64,000 bases of DNA from Idiomarina aminovorans (GCF_023155095.1 NZ_JAKNDA010000004.1:1-64000), one strand, 5' to 3'; counted from the stretch's first letter, positions 1 to 10,177 are shown. Notes: a model not told the origin generated them from the sequence alone. Numbers and translations: made by a program.

Positions 1-118
1 ACTCACCCGTCCGCCGCTCGTCAGCAGAGAAGCAAGCTTCTCTCTGTTACCGCTCGACTTGCATGTGTTAGGCCTGCCGCCAGCGTTCAATCTGAGCCAT
101 GATCAAACTCTTCAATTA
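1..118 (-). rRNA. 16S ribosomal RNA, 5' end only (partial)
   Basis: Read on the minus strand, positions 118 down to 1 give the conserved 5' end of bacterial 16S rRNA: AATTGAAGAGTTTGATCATGG, then CTCAGATTGAACGCTGGCGG and the AACACATGCAAGTCGAGCGG block. The gene runs off the left edge, so only about the first 118 of about 1,540 nt are present. The 5' end is placed by analogy with E. coli and could be off by one or two bases. It is the first gene of an rRNA operon transcribed leftward, consistent with the promoters and boxA upstream. Confidence 0.97.
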
Positions 119-265
119 AAAGTAGTTTAATCAACTCAATGAATTACGCGTTTTTGCTCACTCCATTTCTGAAGCTTGCTGAACACTCATTCAAAAGTTG
201 CAATACAATATTTCTTGTTTGCTTACTTTCGCAAGTGCCCACACAGTTTGCTTGGCTTGATAGTA

Positions 266-278
266 TTGTTAAAGAACG
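266..278 (-). promoter_or_regulatory. rRNA leader boxA antitermination site
   Basis: On the minus strand this reads CGTTCTTTAACAA, close to the gammaproteobacterial rRNA boxA (TGCTCTTTAACA). It lies about 150 nt upstream of mature 16S and downstream of both promoters, as expected for the NusB/NusE loading site of the rRNA antitermination complex. The assignment rests on sequence match and position. Confidence 0.75.
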
Positions 279-310
279 TTTCTCAGCAACCTTGGCTGCG
301 AGAGGTGCGT

Positions 311-338
311 ATTCTACACACCGTGTGTTTTCCGTCAA
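311..338 (-). promoter_or_regulatory. rRNA operon proximal promoter (sigma70)
   Basis: On the minus strand: -35 TTGACG (333-338), a 16-bp spacer, -10 TAGAAT (311-316), followed by ACGCACC. A run of A and T upstream (about 339-362) could be an UP element. The 16-bp spacer and GC-rich discriminator are typical of stable-RNA promoters under growth-rate and ppGpp control. Transcription should start near 303-305. Confidence 0.8.
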
Positions 339-413
339 TACTTTTTTTGAAAAAAGATTTTTAGAAAACGTCTGTTTTTGGCGGCTTCGTTGCCTGCCTC
401 GAACGTGGGGCGT

Positions 414-441
414 ATTTTAGGGATTTAACTCGCCCCGTCAA
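414..441 (-). promoter_or_regulatory. rRNA operon distal promoter (sigma70)
   Basis: A second tandem promoter about 103 bp upstream of the first. On the minus strand: -35 TTGACG (436-441), a 16-bp spacer, -10 TAAAAT (414-419), then ACGCCCC. The same -35 and spacer are used as in the proximal promoter. The rest of the gap to trmA (442-599) shows no gene; it must hold the trmA promoter, but I cannot place it confidently. Confidence 0.75.
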
Positions 442-599
442 GCGCTTTTCATGCCTTTTTAACTGTTTTCTCACTGACTGCGGAAAGTTTCAGCAAATGT
501 GATCAAACTCAACATAAATAAAGGGTATTGGCACATAAACCCGTTGATGCGTAAAATAGAATACTGACTAATTACCGGCAAATATGGCATAACCTTATA

Positions 600-1700
600 A
601 TGACTTACAAACGAATCGACACATCTGAATATCCCAAACAACTCGCCCAGAAAGCTGACAAAGTAAAAGAGATGTTTCGTCCTTTTCATATTGATGATGT
701 CGAAGTGTTTGAATCGCCTGCCAGCCACTATCGAATGCGTGCAGAATTTCGGGTTTGGCACGAAGGCGATGATCTCTATTACATTATGTTTAACCCTGAA
801 ACACGGGAAAAGATCCGCATAGATGAGTTCATCCCCGGGAGTTTGTTAATTAACCGGTTAATGAAAGAGCTCATGGGTTTATTAAAGCCTAATGATATTC
901 TACGCCGCAAACTGTTCCAGGTAGATTTTCTGACAACCACCACCAACGAAGCTATTATTTCTTTACTTTACCATCGGCCTTTAGACGAAGAATGGGAAGC
1001 AGAGGCCACTAAGCTTCGCGAAACCCTGACCTCTATAGCTAAAGTTGAGGTAATAGGCAGGGCCCGTAAGCAAAAACGAGTTTTACATAAAGAGAGTGTC
1101 ACTGAAGAGGTTAAGGTTGATGATAAAATCTATTTATCATTACAAACTGAAAACAGCTTCACACAGCCAAATGCTGTCATAAATCAAAAAATGATCGGTT
1201 GGGCTAAGCGCCTCGCGGGCAATAATTCGCATGATCTATTAGAACTTTACTGCGGCAACGGCAACTTTACCTTACCTCTGGCGGAAAACTTCAATCGTGT
1301 ATTAGCCACTGAGATTAGCAAAAGCTCTGTGGCTGCGGCGCGCGAGAACGCGGAACTGAATGATATTAACAATGTGACTGTTGTGCGTATGTCGGCAGAA
1401 GAATTTACTGCGGCTTTAAGTGGTGAGTTGGAATCTAAGCGAGCAGCTGACGCCGACATTCATAGTTTTGACTGTAAAACCGTACTGGTTGATCCCCCCA
1501 GGGCGGGATTAGATGTAGACACATTAAAGCTGGTGTCTCAGTATCAAAGGATGATTTATATTTCTTGTAATCCGACGACCCTGTTGGACAACATCGAGGC
1601 GTTAGCGGATACCCACAAAGTGACTAGCGCTGCAATGTTTGATCAATTTCCCTATACAGACCACATTGAAACCGGTGTTGTTCTGGAGAAAAGGAGCTAG
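600..1700 (+). CDS. trmA: tRNA (uracil-5-)-methyltransferase TrmA
   Basis: Methylates U54 of tRNA (ribothymidine, T loop) with S-adenosylmethionine. The 366-residue protein matches E. coli TrmA in length and along its whole sequence. The N-terminal third carries the conserved SHYRMRAEFRVWH segment. The SAM-binding motif LLELYCGNGNF is near residue 215, DPPRAGLD near 298, and the catalytic cysteine is in ISCNPTTL (about Cys323). No good ribosome binding site is visible before the ATG at 600, but the start matches the family. The TAG stop overlaps the convergent stop of the MerC gene in a shared CTAG. Confidence 0.97.
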   Translation: MTYKRIDTSEYPKQLAQKADKVKEMFRPFHIDDVEVFESPASHYRMRAEFRVWHEGDDLYYIMFNPETREKIRIDEFIPGSLLINRLMKELMGLLKPNDILRRKLFQVDFLTTTTNEAIISLLYHRPLDEEWEAEATKLRETLTSIAKVEVIGRARKQKRVLHKESVTEEVKVDDKIYLSLQTENSFTQPNAVINQKMIGWAKRLAGNNSHDLLELYCGNGNFTLPLAENFNRVLATEISKSSVAAARENAELNDINNVTVVRMSAEEFTAALSGELESKRAADADIHSFDCKTVLVDPPRAGLDVDTLKLVSQYQRMIYISCNPTTLLDNIEALADTHKVTSAAMFDQFPYTDHIETGVVLEKRS

Positions 1701-2101
1701 CCTTGCACCGGCTTTTCAGCAACCGGTGAAAAATTGAGCTTACGATTTAAACGCAGATTCGACACATGAGCGTAGATAATCAACCCGGCACCGAAAAGAA
1801 TAATAACGGGTTCGCCCCAGTGACCGAGAATATCGCGTTGAGAATAAATAACGGCACCTAACAACAATAATGACAAAAGGTGCCATTTGCCATGCTTACG
1901 TGCACCGCCAATCAAAGACCAAAGTCCAACAATAACACTCAGTCCTAAAATCGTATTCTCTAAAACATCTTCACCGATAAAAGCCAGGCCAGCCATTGCC
2001 AGTAGCGGCAGAATTAAAGGCAGCAGTAAGCAGTGAATCGCACACAAGGTAGTGATCCAGATTCCTGTTTTATCCAAATTTTCGGATTTTTCTGCTGACA
2101 T
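1697..2101 (-). CDS. MerC-domain membrane protein, probably zinc-regulated
   Basis: A 134-residue integral membrane protein of the MerC-domain family. It has about four hydrophobic segments and, in the first of them, a CAIHC cluster (Cys20, His23, Cys24) where MerC proteins have their metal-binding cysteines. There is no mer operon (merR, merT, merP, merA) nearby, so mercury transport is unlikely. A strong Zur-type operator overlaps its promoter, which suggests a role in zinc limitation, perhaps uptake or handling of zinc. Family assignment comes from the sequence; the zinc role is inference from the operator. Confidence 0.75.
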   Translation of the reverse strand: MSAEKSENLDKTGIWITTLCAIHCLLLPLILPLLAMAGLAFIGEDVLENTILGLSVIVGLWSLIGGARKHGKWHLLSLLLLGAVIYSQRDILGHWGEPVIILFGAGLIIYAHVSNLRLNRKLNFSPVAEKPVQG

Positions 2102-2133
2102 ACTTGGCGATACCTTCTTCTCAAATGCTTCCG

Positions 2134-2148
2134 TGTTATATTATAACA
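2134..2148. promoter_or_regulatory. Zur-type operator over the MerC gene promoter
   Basis: TGTTATATTATAACA is a perfect 15-bp palindrome with one central base. It matches the core of the enterobacterial Zur site (TGTTATANTATAACA) at every position. On the minus strand the palindrome contains a -10 TATAAT (2140-2145), with a -35 TTGGTT at 2162-2167 and a 16-bp spacer, so a bound repressor would block RNA polymerase. The start codon of the MerC gene is 33 bp away. The flanks CTTCCG and CGGAAG add an outer, slightly off-centre inverted repeat. Confidence 0.8.
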
Positions 2149-2203
2149 TACGGAAGAGATAACCAAGGGAAATCACGAAAAATTGTTTTTAACAAACGAA
2201 AAC

Positions 2204-3181
2204 TTAAGCGCTATCAATAGAAAAAGGCAATACTTGCGCTATTGTTTTTGCCCTACAGACAATCATCAGCAGCCGGTCAAAACCCAGAGCAACACCAGAA
2301 CAGGCAGGCAAACCAAATTCCATAGCTGCAAGTAAATGAGTATCTTCTGGTTGAGCCTCCCGCCCATGTTTCTCCCGCCATCGGTTATCTTTTTTGAAGC
2401 GAACGCGCTGCTCAGCGGGATCCGTCAGCTCGTTGTAACCATTAGCCAGCTCCACACCGCGATAATAAAACTCGAATCGACGGGCAACACGTGCATCATG
2501 CTTATCAATTTTGGCTAAAGCTGCCTGTGATTGCGGGAACTCAGTAATACACATCGGTACATCATTCGGGAACTGACTTTCAATGAGCTCGGAAAAGGCC
2601 ACTTGTAAAATCGTGTCCTTGTCTGTTTCCTCTGACATCCATTCGCTCAAAGCGGGGCGCTTTATAAGGTTTTGCTTTATTTCCGCCACAGCACCCTCGG
2701 CCAAAGGGTCAATATTGAGGTAGTTAATAAAAGCTTGCTGGTAAGTGATGACGCGAGTTTCGGGTGCATCGCAGAGTTCAGTCAATAGTTCAGCCACCTC
2801 AGTAATAAGCTGAGTATCGTCATAACTCACCCGGTACCATTCAAGCAAAGTGAATTCAGGGTTATGAAAGCGGCCAACTTCATCATCACGAACCACATGA
2901 CTTAACTGATAAATATCTTGTTTATAAGCGGCCAGAATGCGTTTCATCGCATATTCAGGCGAGGTCTGAAGATAGAGTTTTTTATTTCCGAAAGGTAATG
3001 GGTATTTAAATTCAGTGGTCAGGTTGTCCAAATGACAATCCGTTACACCAAATTGAGATAACAGATGCGTATCGACTTCCGTTACATTTCTTTTATAAAA
3101 AAACTGGCGTACCTGTCGCATCAATTCAGCGCGTTTTACAAGCACTGACCAATCTGCTGTCGGCCGCCAGTTCGTTGTCAT
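2204..3181 (-). CDS. epmA: EF-P--(R)-beta-lysine ligase EpmA (lysyl-tRNA synthetase paralogue)
   Basis: Attaches (R)-beta-lysine to Lys34 of elongation factor P. The 325-residue protein consists of the class II synthetase catalytic core alone, without the N-terminal anticodon-binding domain of LysRS, which is the hallmark of EpmA (also called PoxA, YjeA, GenX). Visible class II motifs include YLQTSPEYAMKRILAAY, the motif 2 region VVRDDEVGRFHNPEFTLLEWY, and motif 3 GVALGFDRLLM near the C terminus. It lies 6 bp downstream of efp on the same strand, so enzyme and substrate are co-transcribed. Confidence 0.95.
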   Translation of the reverse strand: MTTNWRPTADWSVLVKRAELMRQVRQFFYKRNVTEVDTHLLSQFGVTDCHLDNLTTEFKYPLPFGNKKLYLQTSPEYAMKRILAAYKQDIYQLSHVVRDDEVGRFHNPEFTLLEWYRVSYDDTQLITEVAELLTELCDAPETRVITYQQAFINYLNIDPLAEGAVAEIKQNLIKRPALSEWMSEETDKDTILQVAFSELIESQFPNDVPMCITEFPQSQAALAKIDKHDARVARRFEFYYRGVELANGYNELTDPAEQRVRFKKDNRWREKHGREAQPEDTHLLAAMEFGLPACSGVALGFDRLLMIVCRAKTIAQVLPFSIDSA

Positions 3182-3187
3182 ATTAGG

Positions 3188-3757
3188 TTACTTTTGTACG
3201 CGTGAAACATATTCGCCTGAGCGAGTATCCACTTTGATAACCTCGCCAATTTGCACGAACAGGGGCACACGAACAACGGCACCTGTAATTAGTGTCGCCG
3301 GCTTACCGCCAGTACCAGCTGTGTCACCTTTAAGGCCTGGATCAGTCTCGGTAATTTCCAGCTCAACAAAATTTGGCGGCTGAACGTTGATCGGCTTCCC
3401 TTCCCATAAGGTCAGTGTGCAAAGGTCCTGTTCAACCAGCCACTTTTCAGCTTCGCCAACAGCTTTTGCGTCTGCCGGTACCTGTTCAAAGGTTTCGTCA
3501 TTCATGAAATGCCAAAACTCACCGTCGTTATATAAGTAAGACAGTTCAAGCTCAATAACGTCAGCACCTTCAACAGATTCTCCAGATTTAAACGTCTTTT
3601 CGACCACCTTGCCACTAATCAACTTTCGTATTTTAACGCGGTTAAAAGCCTGGCCTTTTCCCGGTTTAACCATTTCATTTTCAACGATCGAGCATGGCTC
3701 GCCGTCTTGCATGATTTTTAAACCACCTTTAAATTCACTCGTACTGTAATTCGCCAT
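3188..3757 (-). CDS. efp: Elongation factor P
   Basis: EF-P enters the E site and relieves stalling at polyproline stretches. From ATG 3757 the protein has 189 residues, as in E. coli. The lysine to be modified is Lys34 in the loop VKPGKGQAF, and the C terminus carries [16 protein letters not shown] and the ending [12 protein letters not shown] longer frame opens at 3799, but the ATG at 3757 is preferred because it gives the conserved MANYS start and has an AAAGGA ribosome binding site. Operon with epmA; epmB is divergent, so the full lysylation pathway is here apart from EpmC. Confidence 0.97.
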   Translation of the reverse strand: MANYSTSEFKGGLKIMQDGEPCSIVENEMVKPGKGQAFNRVKIRKLISGKVVEKTFKSGESVEGADVIELELSYLYNDGEFWHFMNDETFEQVPADAKAVGEAEKWLVEQDLCTLTLWEGKPINVQPPNFVELEITETDPGLKGDTAGTGGKPATLITGAVVRVPLFVQIGEVIKVDTRSGEYVSRVQK

Positions 3758-3862
3758 AAAGAGACTGTCCTTTGTAAATGCCTGATCATTTGCGCGCAAT
3801 AATAAAACAAATAGCGACTTTTTTCAGGTAAAATATAGAGTATTTACAGCGGTCACGGAGGC

Positions 3863-4912
3863 GTGGTGTCTGAATCAGCGTATTCTATTTCTATAAATGA
3901 TCGTCCGCACTGGCAGTTCGAACTAAAACACGCCTATACCCGGCCAGAGGATATGCTCCGCGCTCTCGATCTTGACCCTTCATTATTTACTGCTGATATT
4001 GCGGCGCGAAAGCTTTTTTCAATGAGGGTTCCCAGACCTTTTGTCAAACAGATGCAGCCCGGAGACAGTAACGACCCCTTGTTACGACAAGTACTTCCTT
4101 TACGCAACGAATTTGACTCGGCTCCCGGTTATAGCACCGACCCCTTACAAGAGCAGCAAGCACCGGTTAGCGGACTACTGCATAAATATAAAAGTCGCGT
4201 TTTATTGATTCTAAAAGGCGGTTGCGCAGTCAACTGTCGCTACTGCTTTCGCCGCCATTTCCCTTACGACGAATTAACCTTCAGCAAGCGACAACTGACT
4301 CATACCCTTAACTACATTAAGCAGAACCCGGAAATTAATGAAGTGATTCTGAGTGGCGGTGACCCTTTAATGGAAAACGATAAACGCCTTGAAGATTTGA
4401 TTAAAGAGTTTGAATTATTGCCGCAACTCACTCGTTTACGTATTCATAGCCGGTTACCAGTCGTGATACCCTCTCGCCTGACAAATGAGCTCAAACAAGT
4501 GCTTAACAACAGTCGTTTACAAAGCGTTTTGGTTTTGCATGCAAACCACGCTAATGAAGTTTCACCGGAACTGACCGCAACTTTAGCTGACTGGCATTGT
4601 TCGGGTATTCATTTGCTAAACCAAAGCGTTTTATTAAAAGGTGTGAACGATAATTTAAAGACTCTTTCAGAACTTAGCGAAACGCTATTTTCGGCGAAAG
4701 TTATGCCTTATTATTTACACCAGCTGGACAAAGTAGAAGGCTCAAGTCATTTCGCCGTCAGCGACGAGAAGGCACAGAGCTTATGGCAACAAATGACTCA
4801 TGAATTACCCGGTTTTTTAGTTCCCAAACTGGTCAGAGAGCAAGCCGGAGAACTGAGTAAAACCGCGATCATGCCGGATGGCACTAATACATTAACAAAG
4901 GAAAAATTATGA
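3863..4912 (+). CDS. epmB: EF-P beta-lysylation protein EpmB (lysine 2,3-aminomutase-like)
   Basis: A radical-SAM, PLP-dependent enzyme that converts (S)-alpha-lysine to (R)-beta-lysine, the substrate of EpmA. The radical-SAM cluster motif CxxxCxxC is visible as CAVNCRYCF near residue 121, followed by the glycine motif ILSGGDPL. The length is close to that of E. coli EpmB. Two GTG codons (3863 and 3866) compete as start. The GGAG-type site at about 3856-3860 gives better spacing to the second, which would shorten the protein by one residue. Divergent from efp; overlaps the next gene by 4 bp. Confidence 0.93.
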   Translation: MVSESAYSISINDRPHWQFELKHAYTRPEDMLRALDLDPSLFTADIAARKLFSMRVPRPFVKQMQPGDSNDPLLRQVLPLRNEFDSAPGYSTDPLQEQQAPVSGLLHKYKSRVLLILKGGCAVNCRYCFRRHFPYDELTFSKRQLTHTLNYIKQNPEINEVILSGGDPLMENDKRLEDLIKEFELLPQLTRLRIHSRLPVVIPSRLTNELKQVLNNSRLQSVLVLHANHANEVSPELTATLADWHCSGIHLLNQSVLLKGVNDNLKTLSELSETLFSAKVMPYYLHQLDKVEGSSHFAVSDEKAQSLWQQMTHELPGFLVPKLVREQAGELSKTAIMPDGTNTLTKEKL

Positions 4913-5229
4913 GCGATAACCTGGAAAGCGTAGAAAATAAGCTGCAAGAACACCTTCAGCAGCTTTATCGTCAAGTCATTGATGCAGACCAGTATCTTGA
5001 TGACTTACGCCAACAAGGCAAGGCTAAATTCCAGGGTGTTTTCGCAGAACAGACCGTATTTGAAAGCACCGGTAACCGCTTTCAGCCGTATCTTAATGAA
5101 ATTGCAGCCAACTTTGAAAAGTGGCAGCAGGACAAAGACAACGAGCAACAGTTACAATTACTGGTGCAGCAATTACAATTAATGACTGAAACGCTCGCCC
5201 GGCTTAAGGCTATTCGACAGGCTGGTTAA
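4909..5229 (+). CDS. Small coiled-coil protein, possibly PriC-like
   Basis: A 106-residue, glutamine-rich helical protein whose start overlaps the epmB stop (ATGA), so translation is probably coupled. There is no signal peptide or membrane segment. The pattern FAEQTVFESTGNRFQPYL followed by leucine-rich helices loosely recalls the primosomal protein PriC, which is longer (about 175 residues). I cannot assign it with confidence. Its last 20 bp overlap the convergent DUF3016 gene. Confidence 0.6.
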   Translation: MSDNLESVENKLQEHLQQLYRQVIDADQYLDDLRQQGKAKFQGVFAEQTVFESTGNRFQPYLNEIAANFEKWQQDKDNEQQLQLLVQQLQLMTETLARLKAIRQAG

Positions 5230-5719
5230 ACAAGGTATCTTCGAACCACCGAGTCAGCATTTCTTGCTCAAAATACAAGTTATTGCGACGTACACGTGAC
5301 GCCAGGCTGTCATAGTTAAACCTCATGTTTTTCAAATTAGCCTGGCCTTCTTCTAACACCTCTCCTGATTTATTCACCAGACGGTAATCAAATTCCATTC
5401 GCGGAAAATCTATTTCACGAACAATACGGACATAGTTTGAACTTGAACGTCCAAATGTTGGCTCCAGGCGACCGGTTAAATCAACATCGGTTACGGTCAC
5501 TGCTAACTTTTGATCTACAGGAAGCTTTGCCATTAAGCTTTGAAAGTGTTCAGTTAACTGATCCATCACCTTCTGCTGATAGCGGTCTCTCAGACCACTT
5601 GAAGGACGAATATCTGTATATTTATCAACACCTTTCCAGGATACTTCTGCCGTTCCGGCTAATGCCGTAAAACTAAATGCCAGTAAAACGCTTGCCAATA
5701 TACCTTGTTGAATACGCAT
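5210..5719 (-). CDS. DUF3016-family secreted protein
   Basis: An exported protein of unknown function. From ATG 5719 (preceded by GGGAGGA at good spacing) it starts MRIQQGILASVLLAFSFTALA, a signal peptide likely cut after Ala-Leu-Ala. The mature part opens with AEVSWKGVDKYTDIRP, the characteristic DUF3016 start, and is about 150 residues long. An upstream in-frame ATG at 5740 would add seven charged residues and is less likely. Overlaps the end of the convergent gene by 20 bp. Function unknown. Confidence 0.8.
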   Translation of the reverse strand: MRIQQGILASVLLAFSFTALAGTAEVSWKGVDKYTDIRPSSGLRDRYQQKVMDQLTEHFQSLMAKLPVDQKLAVTVTDVDLTGRLEPTFGRSSSNYVRIVREIDFPRMEFDYRLVNKSGEVLEEGQANLKNMRFNYDSLASRVRRNNLYFEQEMLTRWFEDTLFNQPVE

Positions 5720-5794
5720 GCCAATTTTCCTCCCATACAATCGCCAAGGACACCGTTCATACTGTTAGAGCATCGTTTTGTAAAATAATTCCAT

Positions 5795-5820
5795 AAAAAA
5801 AGGGAGCCGCAGTGGCTCCC
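5795..5820 (-). terminator. Rho-independent terminator of groSL
   Basis: On the minus strand: GGGAGCC, loop ACTGC, GGCTCCC, then seven T. It lies 25 bp after the groEL stop codon. Stem and T-run are perfect. Confidence 0.93.
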
Positions 5821-5844
5821 CTCATTAAACGGTGCGAGGGCGCA

Positions 5845-7527
<1,683 letters not shown>

Positions 7528-7548
7528 CTAGTAGGCGATTCTGACGGT

Positions 7549-7839
7549 TTATTCTTCAACGGCCAGAATGTCGCTTTCGCTCATAATTAAGTACTCTTCA
7601 CCGTCAATTTCCTCGGTTTTCACACCGTAACCTTCACTGAACAGCACTTTGTCACCAGCTTTGACATCAAGTGCGCGCACTTCACCGTTATCCAGGATTC
7701 GGCCTTTGCCTACTGCTACAATTTCACCGCGTGTCGATTTTTCTGCCGCGGAACCTGTCAAAACAATTCCGCCAGCCGATTTTGCTTCGACTTCAGTGCG
7801 TTTAATAATAACTCGATCGTGTAAAGGACGAAGTTTCAT
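7549..7839 (-). CDS. groS: Co-chaperonin GroES (Hsp10)
   Basis: The heptameric lid of the GroEL chamber. The protein has 96 residues and begins [29 protein letters not shown], with the mobile loop around [15 protein letters not shown]. First gene of the groSL operon, read from the heat-shock promoter at 7913-7941. Confidence 0.99.
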   Translation of the reverse strand: MKLRPLHDRVIIKRTEVEAKSAGGIVLTGSAAEKSTRGEIVAVGKGRILDNGEVRALDVKAGDKVLFSEGYGVKTEEIDGEEYLIMSESDILAVEE

Positions 7840-7912
7840 TGTTGATAACTCCTCAACCTATTGTTGTTAGTGGTTAGTACCCCTAGGGGGCGAGTAAAAT
7901 GTTCGTGCTTAT

Positions 7913-7941
7913 TAAATGGGGGAGGAATTTTTGTTATCAAG
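7913..7941 (-). promoter_or_regulatory. Sigma32 heat-shock promoter of groSL
   Basis: On the minus strand: CTTGATA (7935-7941, preceded by CCCC), a 13-bp spacer, then CCCCATTTA (7913-7921). This matches the sigma32 consensus (CCCTTGAA, 13-15 bp, CCCCATNT). The 5' leader also contains the palindrome CCCCTAGGGG (7880-7889), whose role is unknown. No CIRCE/HrcA element is present, so RpoH control is the likely mode. Confidence 0.88.
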
Positions 7942-8002
7942 GGGGCAGCGCAAAAAATTTTATGGTAATTTGCAAAATTGACAGGTTCTATAGGGGGATT
8001 CT

Positions 8003-8323
8003 ATGACTCAACAACCCAACTTGATTTTATGCACCACAGACAGTTTTGATGCAGCCAGGCACCTGGCTCGCAATTTAGTCGAAAAAAAGCTCGTCGCCTG
8101 CGTCAATATAGTGCCTAATATGACCTCTGTCTATTCGTGGCAGGACGAATTACACGAAGATGAAGAATGGCTGCTGTTGATAAAATCAACCGAGGGTCGC
8201 TTCGACGACATAAAACGTTCTATCAGCGCGAATCACTCTTACGACTCCCCGGAACTTATCAGCATCAATATTGAAGATGGACTACCCGATTACCTGAAGT
8301 GGATACAGGACTCAGTTAAATGA
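8003..8323 (+). CDS. cutA: Divalent cation tolerance protein CutA
   Basis: A small trimeric ferredoxin-like protein linked to copper and divalent-cation tolerance. The 106-residue protein has the conserved [20 protein letters not shown] and the [11 protein letters not shown] strand. The ribosome binding site is AGGGGG, about 8 bp before the ATG. It overlaps dsbD by 4 bp (ATGA), the cutA-dsbD pairing also found in enterobacteria. Confidence 0.95.
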   Translation: MTQQPNLILCTTDSFDAARHLARNLVEKKLVACVNIVPNMTSVYSWQDELHEDEEWLLLIKSTEGRFDDIKRSISANHSYDSPELISINIEDGLPDYLKWIQDSVK

Positions 8324-10029
8324 TAGAAAGGCTTATCTCGTACCTGGCAGTCGTTACCTTAATAGCTGTACTTTCAGCACCAGCCTATAGCGTGCAGTCC
8401 AATCCATTTCAGCAACAAAACGAATTTCTTTCGGTTAATCAGGCCTTTGATTTTAACAGTGACGTTGACGGCGACAAGGTCACTGTAAGCTGGGTTATCA
8501 CTCCCGACTACTATTTGTACCAACACCGGTTTAAAGTGGTTCCGGCTAATGCTGCTTTAGAAACTCCCGAGCTGCCTGAAGGCGAATCTCATACCGACGA
8601 ATTTTTTGGGGAATCGATGGTTTACCGTGACTATGTCGAATGGTCATTTACTCTGGACCCGTCGTTTTCCGGCGACAGCATTACCATTCTTTACCAGGGG
8701 TGTGCCGATGCAGGACTTTGTTACCCCCCGACAGAAAAGCCAATAAAACTCCCCACAAATAATGTCAGTGTCGATTCTTCAGCACCCGCTGAGAATACCG
8801 GTAACAGCCTTTTCGGGATAGAGGACCAGCACTTAATTATCACTTTGTTGTTATTTTTTGCTCTGGGTATCGGTTTAGCTTTCACCCCCTGCGTATTTCC
8901 GATGTACCCCATTTTATCCGGCGTTGTACTGGGCAACCGCGAACGCACCTGGCAAAACGCGCTTTGGCTGTCCTTCATTTATGTACAGGGCATGGCCATC
9001 ACCTATTCGTTATTAGGTCTGCTGGTCGCTTCCGCGGGTATGCAGTATCAGGCGTATTTTCAACATCCGGCCGTGTTAGTTGTTCTAGCCGTTGTCTTTG
9101 GGCTTTTTGCTTTAAGTATGTTCGGTGCTTATACCTTACAACTTCCGATAAGCTGGCAATCAAAACTGCAAAGCTTTAGCGGCCAGCAAAGCGGCGGCAA
9201 TATCACTGGCGTTTTTATTATCGGAGCCATTTCAGGTCTTGTTGCATCCCCCTGCACAACAGCACCGTTGTCCGGCGCGTTATTATTTATTGCACAATCC
9301 GGTGATATCATTAACGGTGCCGCAATCCTTTACGCATTAAGTTTGGGAATGGGAGTTCCATTAATACTGTTCGGCTTAAGTGGCGGCAAACTTCTGCCCA
9401 AAGCCGGTGCCTGGATGAATGTGGTAAAACAGTTTTTCGGCTGGTTACTCTTAGCCGTCACCTTATTCTTAGTCGAACGGTTACTCCCGACCAATATCAG
9501 CATGTGGCTATGGATTTTCTATTTCATTCTTGCAGCAATATCTCTGGCAACGTCTATAAGTCACTCAGTGCGGACAACCCCAAAAGTCGTTGCCATCATT
9601 TTATTAGCGGCTATGGCCACTGCCGGAAGCTATTTGCAAGTCAATAAGGCGCAACTGGAACAGAAAAGTCACGGCCTTTTTACAGCAGTCAGCAGCATTA
9701 ACGACATTGAACAACAAGTAGCAGAAGCCAATGGCTGGGTGATGCTGGACCTCTACGCCGACTGGTGCGTTGCTTGTAAAGAATTTGAGCAATATACTTT
9801 TTCAGATGTCGAAGTGCAGATGCAGTTTCAGCAGCTGCACTTAATTCAGGCTGATGTTACCCGCAACAATACCCAAGATGTTGAGATTCTCAGTCGCTAC
9901 AAAGTGTTAGGGTTACCGACTATTTTATTCTTTGGCCCTGATGGTAAGGAACGCACAGAATACCGAGTAACCGGTTTTATGAATGCTGAAGACTTCAAAA
10001 ATCATCTGGAAAAGATAGTTTCCGAGTAA
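8320..10029 (+). CDS. dsbD: Thiol:disulfide interchange protein DsbD
   Basis: Moves electrons from cytoplasmic thioredoxin across the inner membrane to periplasmic DsbC, DsbG and CcmG. The 569 residues show a signal peptide (to about residue 25), a periplasmic alpha domain with the CADAGLC cysteine pair (about residues 128-134), an eight-helix membrane core with its two cysteines in [10 protein letters not shown] and [11 protein letters not shown], and a C-terminal thioredoxin domain with the active site WCVACKEF (about residue 484). Standard length and order. Translationally coupled to cutA. Confidence 0.96.
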   Translation: MIERLISYLAVVTLIAVLSAPAYSVQSNPFQQQNEFLSVNQAFDFNSDVDGDKVTVSWVITPDYYLYQHRFKVVPANAALETPELPEGESHTDEFFGESMVYRDYVEWSFTLDPSFSGDSITILYQGCADAGLCYPPTEKPIKLPTNNVSVDSSAPAENTGNSLFGIEDQHLIITLLLFFALGIGLAFTPCVFPMYPILSGVVLGNRERTWQNALWLSFIYVQGMAITYSLLGLLVASAGMQYQAYFQHPAVLVVLAVVFGLFALSMFGAYTLQLPISWQSKLQSFSGQQSGGNITGVFIIGAISGLVASPCTTAPLSGALLFIAQSGDIINGAAILYALSLGMGVPLILFGLSGGKLLPKAGAWMNVVKQFFGWLLLAVTLFLVERLLPTNISMWLWIFYFILAAISLATSISHSVRTTPKVVAIILLAAMATAGSYLQVNKAQLEQKSHGLFTAVSSINDIEQQVAEANGWVMLDLYADWCVACKEFEQYTFSDVEVQMQFQQLHLIQADVTRNNTQDVEILSRYKVLGLPTILFFGPDGKERTEYRVTGFMNAEDFKNHLEKIVSE

Positions 10030-10088
10030 ACTTGTGCCTAAATGCGCTGATAAGACCAGTAAAGTGCTGCAATCTTGCTTTTTTTCCC

Positions 10089-10094
10089 TATAAT
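10089..10094 (+). promoter_or_regulatory. Putative -10 box for aroQ-accBC
   Basis: A perfect TATAAT lies 80 bp before aroQ, in the only sizeable gap (144 bp) ahead of the aroQ-accB-accC-prmA run. The -35 at the right distance is poor. The call rests on the -10 sequence and position. Confidence 0.5.
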
Positions 10095-10120
10095 ACTGTT
10101 GTTATAGGAACCGAAACCGA

Positions 10121-10177
10121 ATGTTGTGGTCACTTTTAATAGTTAGCGCAACTTCGCAGCAAATGGCGGCACAATGA
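10121..10177 (+). CDS. Possible 18-residue leader peptide overlapping aroQ
   Basis: A short frame ATG...TGA encodes [18 protein letters not shown]. It is preceded by AGGAAC at about 9-14 bp, and its TGA overlaps the aroQ ATG in ATGA. The aroQ start itself has only a weak ribosome binding site, so aroQ translation may depend on this upstream frame. The peptide is not rich in aromatic residues, so classical attenuation by aromatic amino acids is unlikely. Chance is possible at this length. Confidence 0.35.
   Translation: MLWSLLIVSATSQQMAAQ

Noticed and set aside
139-420. 93-codon plus-strand frame in the rRNA promoter region
   Set aside because: It lies over the boxA and the proximal rRNA promoter, reaching into the -10 of the distal one, on the opposite strand. 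It has no ribosome binding site and no family resemblance.
1697-2101. Mercury resistance operon
   Set aside because: Only a MerC-domain gene is present; there is no merR, merT, merP or merA, and the operator is of Zur type.
7840-8002. CIRCE (HrcA) element before groES
   Set aside because: The TTAGCACTC-N9-GAGTGCTAA sequence is absent; the region instead holds a clear sigma32 promoter.
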